A model generated the notes under the pieces. It made no database searches. It was given only the letters and a program-made list of their open reading frames with translations, and had not been told where the DNA came from. 64,000 bases of DNA from Dyadobacter pollutisoli. Its GTDB lineage: Bacteria > Bacteroidota > Bacteroidia > Cytophagales > Spirosomataceae. How positions within the stretch are numbered: position 1 is the stretch's first letter; every line of letters begins with the position of its first letter. Below, in pieces: positions 49,969 through 59,180 of this stretch. A program made the position numbers and the translations under genes. Location of the stretch: NCBI RefSeq assembly GCF_026625565.1, contig NZ_CP112998.1:1924501-1988500 (forward strand). Reading direction: 5' to 3'.

Positions 49969-50955
49969 TCAAGCCGGTTCTGTTCTTTGCGCAAGCTTCA
50001 TTTTTTTGAGATTCTTCTTCTGGCTTTTCAGTCCCTGCAACGGATGATAATGGTTGCTCTGGCTTACATAATAGCCGCTACCATCATAAGTGCGCTTGCC
50101 CGGATGTGCCTTGCATTCGGGGGAGCAGGCGCCTTCCATTTCCTCGCCGCATTTGTGGCAAACCGGTACATGCGTGTTGCATTCCGCGTTCGCGCAGTTG
50201 ATCATGCGGTCACAAGGTTCATCGCAGATATAACATTTTGAAATAACCGTCGGGTTGACCGAGTTCACATCCACCGTGATGCGGTTATCAAAAACGTAGC
50301 ATTTTCCGTCGAAATTCTCGCCTCCTTCTTCCAGTCCGTATCGGATAATGCCGCCATGCAGCTGGTACACGTCCGTAAAGCCCTGATCGAGCAGGTAGGC
50401 GCTTGCTTTTTCACATTTGATGCCGCCGGTGCAATAGGTAACGATCTTTTTGTCCTTCAAATGTTCGATCTCGTGCACATGGTCCGGCAGCTCGCGCAGG
50501 TTATGCATGTCAAAAGTGATCGCGTTCTTAAACTTGCCCACTTCATGTTCATAGTCCGAACGCATGTCAACCAACACCACATCAGGATCATTGATCAGTT
50601 TTTTGAATTCGGAAGGTTCCAAATGCTTGCCGGTGCGTACCAGCGGATTCACGTGAAGATCGGAATTAACGATCTCATCTTTCACCCGCACGTGCAATTT
50701 TTGAAACGCTACCTGATCATGCTCTTCTACTTTAAACTGTACATCTTTAAAGCGTTCATCAGAGCGGACATAGCTCATATATGCCTCACAGTCCTCAGGC
50801 GTGCCGGAAACGGTTCCGTTCAGTCCTTCGGGAGCGATAATGATCCTGCCCAGCAAATTATTTTCAACACAAAACAAATGGTGCTCATCGCGATAGGTTT
50901 CAGTATCGGCAATGGTAGCGTAGTAATAATATAGAATTACCCGGAAAGGCTTCAT
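49969..50955 (-). CDS. trhO: tRNA uridine(34) hydroxylase (rhodanese domain)
   Basis: A 328-residue TrhO/YceA-type enzyme that makes 5-hydroxyuridine at U34 of certain tRNAs. It has the N-terminal acylphosphatase-like domain (ILYYYYATIADTETYRDEH, RIIIAPEGLNGTVSG) and a rhodanese domain with VLVDMRSDYEHEVGKF and the active loop VTYCTGGIKCEKASAYLL. The C-terminal extension carries Cys pairs (CYICDEPC, CANAEC, CHKCGEEM, CSPEC) suited to zinc binding, then a basic tail. A TATATTTG element lies upstream. Confidence 0.93.
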   Translation of the reverse strand: MKPFRVILYYYYATIADTETYRDEHHLFCVENNLLGRIIIAPEGLNGTVSGTPEDCEAYMSYVRSDERFKDVQFKVEEHDQVAFQKLHVRVKDEIVNSDLHVNPLVRTGKHLEPSEFKKLINDPDVVLVDMRSDYEHEVGKFKNAITFDMHNLRELPDHVHEIEHLKDKKIVTYCTGGIKCEKASAYLLDQGFTDVYQLHGGIIRYGLEEGGENFDGKCYVFDNRITVDVNSVNPTVISKCYICDEPCDRMINCANAECNTHVPVCHKCGEEMEGACSPECKAHPGKRTYDGSGYYVSQSNHYHPLQGLKSQKKNLKKMKLAQRTEPA

Positions 50956-51028
50956 TTCAATAACTTTTAAAGTCAGTAAGATAGAAAAAAGGCAATATTC
51001 TCCGCAGCTCTTTTCTCCAAATCAGCCG

Positions 51029-51036
51029 CAAATATA
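51029..51036 (-). promoter_or_regulatory. TAnnTTTG -7 element of trhO
   Basis: Plus-strand CAAATATA reads TATATTTG on the coding strand, 74 bp before the trhO ATG. A TTG lies 25 bp further upstream (plus-strand CAA at 51062-51064), slightly too far for a standard -33. Confidence 0.42.
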
Positions 51037-51106
51037 CGAATAACCGCTATTTAACGAAAATCAAAAAATAGGACTTTGGTCAGGATAGAGTATTCAACGA
51101 AGTCTA

Positions 51107-51114
51107 TATTTTTG
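51107..51114 (+). promoter_or_regulatory. TAnnTTTG -7 element of the deoxynucleoside kinase gene
   Basis: TATTTTTG, 39 bp before the ATG at 51153. Confidence 0.45.
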
Positions 51115-51152
51115 CAGCTACTGATCTTCAACTCATCTCACGCATTCATATT

Positions 51153-51767
51153 ATGCACATAGCTATTATTGGTAACATCGGTGCCGGAAAAACTACGCTT
51201 ACCCAAATGTTGGGAGAATACTACAAATGGGATGTAATGTATGAAGCGGTGGAAGGAAATCCTTATCTCGCTGATTTTTACCAGGATATGGACCGCTGGG
51301 CGTTTAATTTGCAGATTTTTTTCCTCAACAACCGTTTTGCCCAGGTGCAGAAGATCAAGGAGGCTACCTATTCTACCATTATTCAGGACAGGACGATTTA
51401 CGAGGATGCATTTATATTTGCCAGGAACCTCCACGAATCGGGCGTGCTCGCAGAGCGTGATTATCAAACCTACCTTTTGCTCTTTGAATCCATCATTCGC
51501 AGCGTTTCTCAGCCTGATCTGCTTATTTATCTCAAAGCCGACATTCCAAAACTGGTCTCGCAGATCAAAAAGCGCGGACGTGATTTCGAGGCAGACATTT
51601 CAACCGACTATCTCACGAGCCTCAATCGCTATTATGAAGACTTTGTGAAAACGTATGATCACGGTAAAATACTGGAAATAGACGTGAATGAGATGGATTT
51701 TGCAGCAAATCCAGAAGACTTCGAATCCATTGTGAAGCAGCTGAACAAGGAGCTTTTTTACGTTTAG
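51153..51767 (+). CDS. deoxynucleoside kinase
   Basis: A 204-residue dNK-family kinase that phosphorylates deoxynucleosides for salvage. It has the Walker A loop IIGNIGAGKTTL, the substrate-side glutamate in YEAVEGNPYLADFY, the ERS-like motif DRTIYEDAFIFA and a lid region PKLVSQIKKRGRDFE. It resembles deoxyadenosine/deoxyguanosine kinases more than thymidine kinase. It is transcribed alone from a consensus -7 element. The convergent neighbour ends 11 bp away. Confidence 0.93.
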   Translation: MHIAIIGNIGAGKTTLTQMLGEYYKWDVMYEAVEGNPYLADFYQDMDRWAFNLQIFFLNNRFAQVQKIKEATYSTIIQDRTIYEDAFIFARNLHESGVLAERDYQTYLLLFESIIRSVSQPDLLIYLKADIPKLVSQIKKRGRDFEADISTDYLTSLNRYYEDFVKTYDHGKILEIDVNEMDFAANPEDFESIVKQLNKELFYV

Positions 51768-51778
51768 CTCAAAAAGCC

Positions 51779-52261
51779 TTAGTACAAACAAGCAAGCGCC
51801 TCGTGCAGCATTTCGATCTTTTTGGTAGTGAGACTAAATACTTTCTTTTCCTCCGGCAAGATGATCACGATCTGCGAAGCACCTTTCATTTTTTCCAGTT
51901 CTTTTGAAGTCAATGGTGCCGAGAGCGTGAAGCAGCTATTCCACCGGGTGCGGTCGGACGTGGTGGTGTAAAGTGAAAAGTTGCCTCTGGAAGACGTAAA
52001 TCTGATTTCTGTGAACATTTGTACGTGGTACACCAGGTCTATCTTCTCATTGTGATAGCTGAACAGCTTTTCGTCACCGGAACTGGAAAGCATCAGGTAT
52101 TCATGCTTTCCGCCCAGGGGGATGGTCTGGTAACGTATCTTTTGCTGGGTCGACTCGCTTCTTTTTTCCTTGCATTGACCGAAAGAAGTCTGCTGACAGG
52201 TCAATAACAAACCTGCAACTCCCAACAACAAAATTGCTTTTGTGCAGAGGTGGTATTTCAA
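51779..52261 (-). CDS. small secreted hypothetical protein
   Basis: A 160-residue protein of unknown family. The N-terminus is a signal peptide with a hydrophobic core (AILLLGVAGLLL) followed by TCQQTSFGQ. The Cys lies in LLTC, a poor lipobox, so it could be a lipoprotein or a plain secreted protein. The mature part shows likely strands (HEYLMLSSSG, EIRFTSSRGNFSLYT, QIVIILPEEKKVFSL) and a C-terminal helix. No homologue is recognised. It stands alone, convergent with the deoxynucleoside kinase gene, and follows the GH30 gene after a hairpin. Confidence 0.72.
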   Translation of the reverse strand: MKYHLCTKAILLLGVAGLLLTCQQTSFGQCKEKRSESTQQKIRYQTIPLGGKHEYLMLSSSGDEKLFSYHNEKIDLVYHVQMFTEIRFTSSRGNFSLYTTTSDRTRWNSCFTLSAPLTSKELEKMKGASQIVIILPEEKKVFSLTTKKIEMLHEALACLY

Positions 52262-52419
52262 TCTATTAACGTTTTTCGGGGTTATTCAAATACTGGAATA
52301 AAGATAGCGTTCTCGCTTGTAGAATACAAAGGGTGGTTTACGATAACGCTTTGTGTGGGGTTTGCGAGGGCCTGAAATAGGTCTCTTCGAACCGCCGTGA
52401 TCGGGGTTTTGGATCAATA

Positions 52420-52461
52420 AAACCAGGTAGGTTTGCGTACATTTGCATAACTACCTGGTTT
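52420..52461 (-). terminator. hairpin downstream of the GH30 gene
   Basis: Eleven-bp arms AAACCAGGTAG (52420-52430) and CTACCTGGTTT (52451-52461) enclose a 20-nt loop. On the minus strand it is followed by only a weak T-rich run. It lies 58 bp after the GH30 stop and probably ends that transcript. The rest of 52262-52518 shows no gene. Confidence 0.55.
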
Positions 52462-52518
52462 GTCAAACGCCTCTTATTGCCTTTCGGGCAGATTTTTGGA
52501 AATAAGATTTAACGATTG

Positions 52519-54072
52519 TTACATATCAGAAACCACGGTCAAAATGCTTTTTGCTGCGACTGTGATGTCAGAATTACTATTTAGCTGATGCACGGGTTGC
52601 AGCTCATCGGTAGCCGAAGTCTGGTACATTTTGGTTTTGGCTGCTTTGCCGGTACCCAGTTTCAGGGTCATTTGAACAGGCGCATTTTCCTGGTTGATAA
52701 TGACAGTAACCAGCTGACTATTGGTGTTTTTATAGGAAGAAACAAGCAGTTTTTCGTTCTCCGAAATTCCTTTAACGTCTACGCGAACAGCCCCCGGACG
52801 GATAAACCTGCTGTAATTTCCTAGCGCCCACAGCATTTTAGAAGATTTGAAATCCCCATCCGTTTTATTTTTATCAATGTAAATCAAGCCGTCCTTATAG
52901 TTGTAGGGCGAAATGGCGATCCACCAGTGCCAGGCCGAAGCATTGGTGTTGACCAGGTCATTATGAATTACTTTGGCTATATACAAAGCCGGATCAATGC
53001 CCAGGTCTTTACCTTCTCCTTTGATCTCACCCTCATTGTCACCCAGAATGCAGTATTCCGACATCCAGTATTGCAATCCCGAAACGGATTTTAATGATCC
53101 ATAAACCTGCTGTCTTTTGGCGGCAGCGCTTTTATAAGGCGAGGTGGTGAAGTAGCTGTGGCCTGATATAGCCTGTGTTAAATTGGGAAGGATACCTATA
53201 TAGTCAGCGGAGGTTTTATTGAAAAAAGCATTGATCTGGTCGTCCCGCCCTTGCTTGTTGCTTTGTCCGGTCAGATAATCAATCTGCCCCGCCTCAGCAA
53301 CATTGATTTGGGTAGTCAATTGCTTTTTGATCAAAGCGCTGCTGAGGGATCTGGCGATACCGGCGATTTCATTATTGTAAAATGGTGTCCCTTCCTGTCC
53401 GCCGTCGCTCCAATCCCATTGAGGCTCATTCACCGGGCTGATGTGGTTGAACAAAATACCGGTTTTCTTCTGTATGCCAGCGGTTACGTCCGCCATAAAT
53501 GTTGCGAATTTATCGAACTGCTCAGCGGACAGATTTGGCTTTCCGCCGTCCGCATAACCTTTGTGATTCGTAGTAAACTGTACCGGCGGACTATTCGGGA
53601 ATGCCAGAAACTCATTGACACCGCGCTCTTTGGCTGCTTTCAAAAACCAGACCTGGCCTGCCTGTTTGTCCCAGTTATAAGTACCGTCATTGTTGAGAAA
53701 AGACTCTGCACGCCGCCATTCGTCCCTGATACCGCTGGCCGCACCCTGCTCGGCAGTACCTGCGCCAATATTGAACCGCCATAGTGAAAGCCCGATGCCT
53801 TTGGGTTGTCCGTTAGCCACCGTATCCCGACTAAAAAGCAGATCGGCAATGCCATTTTTTTTGGAATCCGGCCAGTTACCTACAAACTGGCATGACCAGG
53901 CATCGGAAGCACCGAAATGTGCGATCGTTTGGTACGTTTTGGAAGGATCTATGGAAATGGTGATGGCCGCCGGGTTCTCAGGTTGCTTTTTGTCGGTAGG
54001 ATCGTTTGCCGAGCAGGCCGTAATGGATAAATGAAAGCTAAATAGGAAAAGAGGTTTAAAGTATTGTCGCAT
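52519..54072 (-). CDS. GH30-family glycoside hydrolase lipoprotein
   Basis: A 517-residue surface or periplasmic glycosidase. The signal ends in the lipobox ITAC (Cys20). The (beta/alpha)8 domain begins at TIAHFGASDAWSC and holds the acid/base glutamate in SPVNEPQWDW (about residue 215) and the nucleophile glutamate in YWMSEYCILG. A C-terminal beta domain follows (about 415-517). Sequence flavour is closest to the GH30 branch with endo-beta-1,6-galactanase or glucanase members; the substrate is not proven. It is the last gene after SusC and SusD, with a hairpin in between. Confidence 0.85.
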   Translation of the reverse strand: MRQYFKPLFLFSFHLSITACSANDPTDKKQPENPAAITISIDPSKTYQTIAHFGASDAWSCQFVGNWPDSKKNGIADLLFSRDTVANGQPKGIGLSLWRFNIGAGTAEQGAASGIRDEWRRAESFLNNDGTYNWDKQAGQVWFLKAAKERGVNEFLAFPNSPPVQFTTNHKGYADGGKPNLSAEQFDKFATFMADVTAGIQKKTGILFNHISPVNEPQWDWSDGGQEGTPFYNNEIAGIARSLSSALIKKQLTTQINVAEAGQIDYLTGQSNKQGRDDQINAFFNKTSADYIGILPNLTQAISGHSYFTTSPYKSAAAKRQQVYGSLKSVSGLQYWMSEYCILGDNEGEIKGEGKDLGIDPALYIAKVIHNDLVNTNASAWHWWIAISPYNYKDGLIYIDKNKTDGDFKSSKMLWALGNYSRFIRPGAVRVDVKGISENEKLLVSSYKNTNSQLVTVIINQENAPVQMTLKLGTGKAAKTKMYQTSATDELQPVHQLNSNSDITVAAKSILTVVSDM

Positions 54073-54099
54073 AATTGTGGTTTTTGGGTAGGGGCTGAT

Positions 54100-54133
54100 A
54101 AAAAAGCCGCCTTCTCATTTGAAAAGGCGGCTT
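54100..54133 (-). terminator. hairpin between the SusD and GH30 genes
   Basis: Ten-bp stem AAGCCGCCTT/AAGGCGGCTT with a 10-nt loop, followed on the minus strand by T6. It lies 7 bp after the SusD stop and 28 bp before the GH30 start, so it may partly end transcription inside the operon. Confidence 0.8.
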
Positions 54134-54139
54134 CCTGTA

Positions 54140-55834
54140 TTAGTATCCTGGGTTTTGGTCCAATTTATTATTGGAAGCCTGGATTTCAGCCCGTGGGATG
54201 GGCAGCCAGTATTGCTTTTCTGCAAAGGATTTGCCGGTCAATGCCTCCTTTCTGGTGTAGGTATAAGCATTGCCACTCTTACCGATCTCGATACCATAGG
54301 CAGGCACGTTTTCGGTTTTGTCGGCGATCTTCCATCTGCGGACATCATAGAAGCGATGCTCTTCAAATGCCAGTTCGATGCGTCTTTCATTACGGATACG
54401 CTCGCGCATTTGTGCCTGGGTAAGGCCTGCGGGTATCACAGGCATACCCACACCCGTACGCTGGCGGATTGCATTGATGGCCGCATAAACAGAAGCGTCA
54501 GGTCCGACAGCTTCATTCTGAGCCTCGGCATAGTTCAGCAGGATTTCAGCATACCGGAAATAGATCCATGTTTGCGTACCGGCAACATCCCAGGGATTGT
54601 CGATCGGCAGGGCGTCGCTCATAAATTTTTTCAGATAATAACCAGTTTTTGATGTATTCCATGCAGAGGGCCCGTCCTTGCTATCTTTTCCGCCGGGGGT
54701 AAATGTCTGCACGGTGCTGCCCCGGTAAGGAGCTTCATTGTACAAAATGGTCGCGTAAAATCTCGGGTCCCTTCCTTTATATGGCTCGCTGGCTTTGTAG
54801 CTGGTACCTGCGTCCGTGATCTTGGTCCCATCCAACATTTCATAGTCATCCACCAGGTTTTGCACCGGCACGTTTCCTCCCCAGGCATTGTAGCTGTTGG
54901 GCCCATTGGAGATTTCCAGACACACGTGGCGGGCTCCCTGTGCATATATCCGGCTGAAAATCACTTCCGAATTGTCCACCGTCGTAAACAGGTTGCCGTA
55001 GCCGCCGGTATAAAGCGTGTATTTGTTAAGGTCCATCACCGCCTTAGCGCTGGCTGCGGCCTGCTGCCAGGTTGCGGCATTGTACAATGGACTTGCGCCA
55101 TACAGTAACAATCTTGATTTCAATGCCAACGCGGCACCTTTTGTAGCCCTACCCAGTTTCCAGTTGCTATCATTGGATTGTGGAAGGAGCGCAGCGGCCT
55201 CATCAAGTTGAGCCACTGCATAGTCAATGCCCGCTTTAATTTCCGAGCGATTGAAAAGGTCCTGGCTGGTCAGGTCGTCGCTGAGTTCGTAGACTTTGTC
55301 GCCGAGCAAAACCACCTTTCCATAGTTACGGATCAGGTCGTGGTAGCGGAATGCGCGGATAAACTGCATTTCACCTTTCAACTTGTTCTTTTTGTCCTGA
55401 CTCATGGGAACTTTGTCAACATTGGCCAGCGCGTAGTTGATCTCGCGAATGCTCCTGTAACTTCTTCCCCACAATGTACCCGCGATCCCGGTGTTTTCCG
55501 GCGCGATCTGCCCGCGCTGGATCAGCCAGGTATTATCATCATTATTATAAATAGATTCGTCGGTAAGAGATGACCACATGGCGTACTCAAATCCGCGGCC
55601 AAAACCTGGTAATGTTCCTTCTGCCTCCTTGTCGGTCAGTCTGGTTCCCATATATCTGTTGACAATGTAGGATTCAAACAGCACAGAATCGGACAGGATC
55701 GATGCGTCGGATACACGGTCGGTCGGTACTATGTCAAGGAAATTTTCCTGGCAAGAGGTCACGATCGTCGTTGCTGACCCTATCATGATTGCGACTGCGA
55801 CCCTGGTTATATTCTTTATTCGTTTCATATTCAA
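54140..55834 (-). CDS. SusD/RagB-family outer-membrane glycan-binding lipoprotein
   Basis: A 564-residue lipoprotein with a signal ending in VTSC (lipobox) and the typical CQENFLDIVPTDRVSD start. TPR-like helices follow (for example REINYALANVDKVPM, RFRYAEILLNYAEAQNEA) and the C-terminal RNERRIELAFEEHRFYDVRRWK and KQYWLPIPRAEIQASN...NPGY. SusD proteins sit over the SusC pore and capture oligosaccharides. It starts 10 bp after the SusC stop, the standard pair order. The ATG at 55834 or the one six bases later could be the start. Confidence 0.96.
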   Translation of the reverse strand: MNMKRIKNITRVAVAIMIGSATTIVTSCQENFLDIVPTDRVSDASILSDSVLFESYIVNRYMGTRLTDKEAEGTLPGFGRGFEYAMWSSLTDESIYNNDDNTWLIQRGQIAPENTGIAGTLWGRSYRSIREINYALANVDKVPMSQDKKNKLKGEMQFIRAFRYHDLIRNYGKVVLLGDKVYELSDDLTSQDLFNRSEIKAGIDYAVAQLDEAAALLPQSNDSNWKLGRATKGAALALKSRLLLYGASPLYNAATWQQAAASAKAVMDLNKYTLYTGGYGNLFTTVDNSEVIFSRIYAQGARHVCLEISNGPNSYNAWGGNVPVQNLVDDYEMLDGTKITDAGTSYKASEPYKGRDPRFYATILYNEAPYRGSTVQTFTPGGKDSKDGPSAWNTSKTGYYLKKFMSDALPIDNPWDVAGTQTWIYFRYAEILLNYAEAQNEAVGPDASVYAAINAIRQRTGVGMPVIPAGLTQAQMRERIRNERRIELAFEEHRFYDVRRWKIADKTENVPAYGIEIGKSGNAYTYTRKEALTGKSFAEKQYWLPIPRAEIQASNNKLDQNPGY

Positions 55835-55844
55835 TGAGTTTCAA

Positions 55845-58800
55845 TTAAAACTTAATGTTCACACCCAGGTTGAGGATTCTTTGCTGCGGATAAAACTGAC
55901 CGCTCGTGCTATTTCCCTCAGGATCGTAATCTTTCACACCGGTAATGGTGAACAGGTTGAATGCACTTGCATACACACGCAGCGTAGAAATACGGAGCTT
56001 CGATAAAGCAGCTTTTGGAAGGGTATAGCCGAATTCAACGTTTTTAAGCCTCACGAAAGAAGCATTGTTCAACCAGAAATCGTTTTTGTAAAGTCCGCCA
56101 TTGATCGACGATGACGCACGCGTATCCGCTCTCGGGTAGCTGCCATCCGGGTTGGTTGGGCTCCAACGATTGTCGGCCCAGCTGCTGTAAAAGTTACCGA
56201 TCTGGCCCGATTCAGGAAGGACGTACTGGCTTACCATGCCTTGTCCCGCAAACACTACTGAAAGGTCAAATGCTTTGTAACCACCATTGAAAACCAGTCC
56301 GTAAGTCAGCAGGGGCACATTTCCGTAGTCCGATCTAACCTGGTCGTCAGCGGTGATCTTGCCATCCTTGTTGTAGTCATCCAGGATCAGGTCACCCAGC
56401 TGAGCGCCCTGCAAATGAGGGTATTGGTCAAGGTCTGCCTGGGTGCGGAAGATGCCCAGTGTCCGGTAGTACAGGTCGCGGTAAAGCGCTCCCCCGGTTT
56501 GACGCTGATAATCCAACGTCCCCGGAGCTTCGTCGATGAATACGATCTTGCTTTTGGCATATGTTACATTGCCCGAAATCGAGTAGCGGAAAGTTCCTGC
56601 GTGGTTGTATCCCAACGTCGCTTCAAAACCATTGCTATTCACTTTTCCCAGGTTTTGATCGGGTACCAAAGGAGTACTGCCATCCGTTTTATAAGGGTTT
56701 ACGATACCCGAAGTATTTGGAATGGACGCGTTTCTTGCCGCGAGGATATTTGATCTTTTTTGGCTGAAATAAATGACTTCAATATTGAAGCGTTTCAGTA
56801 CAACCGCATTCAAACCGATATCCATTTTTTTGGAAGTTTCCCAGGTAATGTTCGGGTTGGCCAGTTTGGTCAGGTCAATTCCCGGCGTGATCACATTCGA
56901 TCCGGTCACGTACTGGTTGTTGAACGAGTAATTGTTGTAGTACTGGAATTGTCCCACATTATCATTACCCAATGAGCCATAAGAAGCTCTGATTTTCAGG
57001 TCGTCGATGAAATTCACGCCGTTTTTAAACCAATCTTCTTCCGAAATCCGGTAACCGGCCGAGACCGACGGGAAGAAACCAAACTGATTTCCTTTTGGAA
57101 AAACGGATGATCCGTCTACACGCGCCTGGACTTCCGCCAGATATTTTTCATTGAAATTGTAAGCGATCCGGCCAATGAAGCTTTTGCGGGTAAAATTGTA
57201 GCTGCTTCCTGAGTTGTTTTTGTCAGTCGCCGCCGCGCCACCTTGCGAAAGTTCAGGCGTGGAAGCGGTAGGGTAGTTGATCCGGCTTGCGTCGAAGGTC
57301 GCTTCATTACGCTTATTCTGCTCATAGGCCACAAATGAATTCACATTGTGTTTACCGAACTGGTGAACATAGCTCAGGCGAATGTTCTGGGTAAGGTTGG
57401 TAATATTGATCTGTTTCTGTGTAAGAGAAGCTTTACCAGCAGATCCTCCGGTTACCACACCGTTGTAAACATCCTTGGCGCTGTCATAATTGTAAAGTCT
57501 GTAGGGAATGCTGAATGTCTTGGTAAAGTTGAACGACTTGTCGACCGAGTAAAACCCGTCAACCGACAGTCCTTCGATGAATGGCAGGTCGTAACTGGCA
57601 CGTACGATACCATTGAAAACAGACGTTGGGTTAGAGCTTGTTCCGCCCATATCCGTTCCCAAAACCACTGGATTGCTGTTTTCTACACCGGTTGAGTAGT
57701 TGCCATTCGGATACCTGGCAATGACAGTCGGGTATGCCCGGTAAATGGAGCGGAAGGTATTGCCCGCCGAAGAAACCGGAAACTGACGGTTCTCCTGACG
57801 ACCTGAAAGTGACAGGCTCACTTTGAAATCTTTGGTAATGTTCGCGTCTACATTAGAACGGAAATTGTACTGCTTGTACTTGGTAGCCCCGTTTTTGTAT
57901 AACCCATCCTGGTAGATAGTACCGAGCGACACATAATATTTTACATTGTCAGTACCACCATTAATGCCCAGATTGTGCTGGTTTTGCAGCGCAAAGTTTT
58001 TCAATGTCTCCTTCTGCCAGTTGGTATTCGGGTAATTGATCGGATCAGAACCATTTTTGAACTTTTCAATTTCTTCCGCAGTGTAAAACTGGTTCATGCC
58101 ACCTGCCGGATTGTTGTAGTAATCAATCTCGTTCATAATGGTCGCATAGGTAGGCGCGTCGGCCAGACTGGGCAGGCGGGTGGGGGAGGAAAAGCCCTGA
58201 TTGAAGCTATATGAAATGACAGGTTTGCCCGTAGTACCTCTTTTGGTCGTTACCAGGATCACACCATTCGCAGCGCGGCTTCCGTATACAGCGGCCGAGG
58301 CATCTTTCAAAATAGAAATGCTTTCAATATCATTCGGGTCCAGACGTTCCAATCCGCCGACCTGGCCGGGAATACCGTCCACAACGATCAAAACGTCATT
58401 ATTTCCCGTAGAAGCAAAACCGCGTACCGTGTAGCTGGAACCGTCATAACCCGGCTCACCGCCACGGTTATTGGCCACGAAACCCGAAAAACGTCCGGCC
58501 AGCGAGTTGGAAAGGTTGGGCTGCGGGCTTTTTACAATGTCCGAGCCTTTTACTTCTGATACCGAGCCTGTTAAAGTTGCCTTTTTCTGAGTACCATAGC
58601 CGACAACCACGATTTCTTCCAGTGTTTTATCATTGTTAAGCAACTTCACATCGATCTGGCTTCGGTTTGCAACCGCAAATTCCTGCGCGATGTAGCCAAT
58701 GTAAGTGACCACAAGCGTACCCGAAGCGTCTGGCAGATTGAGTGAGTACTTGCCATCAACGTCCGTAGTGGTACCTGTGGAGGTACCTTTCAGGATAATA

Positions 58801-58985
58801 CTCGCTCCCGGAAGTGCTTCTCCGTTGTCGGAAGTGACAGTTCCTTTCACATTGAATGATTGTCCAAAACTCAGCGAGGAAAGCATCAAAAAAAGGATCG
58901 AGAAAAGTCCGTGTCTCCACGTGATTCCTGCCTCTTGATGAGGGGGCTGATGCAGGATAGGTTTTTGATGAAAAGATTTTTTCAT
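55845..58985 (-). CDS. SusC/RagA-family TonB-linked outer-membrane transporter
   Basis: A 1046-residue barrel importer. After a signal region (LFSILFLMLSSLSFGQS) come a CarboxypepD_reg-like domain (about residues 45-125), the TonB box/plug entry EIVVVGYGTQKKATLTGSV, the plug (VVDGIPGQVGGLERLDPNDIESISILKDASAAVYG) and a 22-strand-type barrel ending in NLGVNIKF. It imports oligosaccharides using TonB energy. The hybrid two-component gene lies upstream on the same strand, and a TACTTTTG element lies 67 bp before the start. Confidence 0.97.
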   Translation of the reverse strand: MKKSFHQKPILHQPPHQEAGITWRHGLFSILFLMLSSLSFGQSFNVKGTVTSDNGEALPGASIILKGTSTGTTTDVDGKYSLNLPDASGTLVVTYIGYIAQEFAVANRSQIDVKLLNNDKTLEEIVVVGYGTQKKATLTGSVSEVKGSDIVKSPQPNLSNSLAGRFSGFVANNRGGEPGYDGSSYTVRGFASTGNNDVLIVVDGIPGQVGGLERLDPNDIESISILKDASAAVYGSRAANGVILVTTKRGTTGKPVISYSFNQGFSSPTRLPSLADAPTYATIMNEIDYYNNPAGGMNQFYTAEEIEKFKNGSDPINYPNTNWQKETLKNFALQNQHNLGINGGTDNVKYYVSLGTIYQDGLYKNGATKYKQYNFRSNVDANITKDFKVSLSLSGRQENRQFPVSSAGNTFRSIYRAYPTVIARYPNGNYSTGVENSNPVVLGTDMGGTSSNPTSVFNGIVRASYDLPFIEGLSVDGFYSVDKSFNFTKTFSIPYRLYNYDSAKDVYNGVVTGGSAGKASLTQKQINITNLTQNIRLSYVHQFGKHNVNSFVAYEQNKRNEATFDASRINYPTASTPELSQGGAAATDKNNSGSSYNFTRKSFIGRIAYNFNEKYLAEVQARVDGSSVFPKGNQFGFFPSVSAGYRISEEDWFKNGVNFIDDLKIRASYGSLGNDNVGQFQYYNNYSFNNQYVTGSNVITPGIDLTKLANPNITWETSKKMDIGLNAVVLKRFNIEVIYFSQKRSNILAARNASIPNTSGIVNPYKTDGSTPLVPDQNLGKVNSNGFEATLGYNHAGTFRYSISGNVTYAKSKIVFIDEAPGTLDYQRQTGGALYRDLYYRTLGIFRTQADLDQYPHLQGAQLGDLILDDYNKDGKITADDQVRSDYGNVPLLTYGLVFNGGYKAFDLSVVFAGQGMVSQYVLPESGQIGNFYSSWADNRWSPTNPDGSYPRADTRASSSINGGLYKNDFWLNNASFVRLKNVEFGYTLPKAALSKLRISTLRVYASAFNLFTITGVKDYDPEGNSTSGQFYPQQRILNLGVNIKF

Positions 58986-59052
58986 ACAGAACTGATTAGT
59001 GATGGAAATAATTGGCCTAAAAACAGAGCAGATTTTTTATAAACTGATCAAT

Positions 59053-59060
59053 CAAAAGTA
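59053..59060 (-). promoter_or_regulatory. TAnnTTTG -7 element of the susC-like gene
   Basis: Plus-strand CAAAAGTA reads TACTTTTG on the coding strand, 67 bp before the SusC ATG. The expected -33 TTG is absent, consistent with an activator-dependent promoter. Confidence 0.48.
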
Positions 59061-59120
59061 GGATTATTTGAATGCCTGGGGCGGGGGACATTCTCACATT
59101 AAAGAGGGGGTAATTCAATA

Positions 59121-59153
59121 AAAAGGGCGCGATTTTTTGAGAATCGAGCCCTT
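59121..59153 (-). terminator. terminator of the hybrid two-component regulator gene
   Basis: Twelve-bp imperfect stem (59123-59134 with 59142-59153, one mismatch) and, on the minus strand, a trailing TTTTTATT. It lies 28 bp after the regulator stop. Confidence 0.72.
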
Positions 59154-59180
59154 GGTCGGAGAATATTATAATGGGTGACC

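Noticed and set aside
54119..55573. Plus-strand frames across the SusD gene
   Set aside because: Antisense shadows of a well-supported SusD lipoprotein gene.
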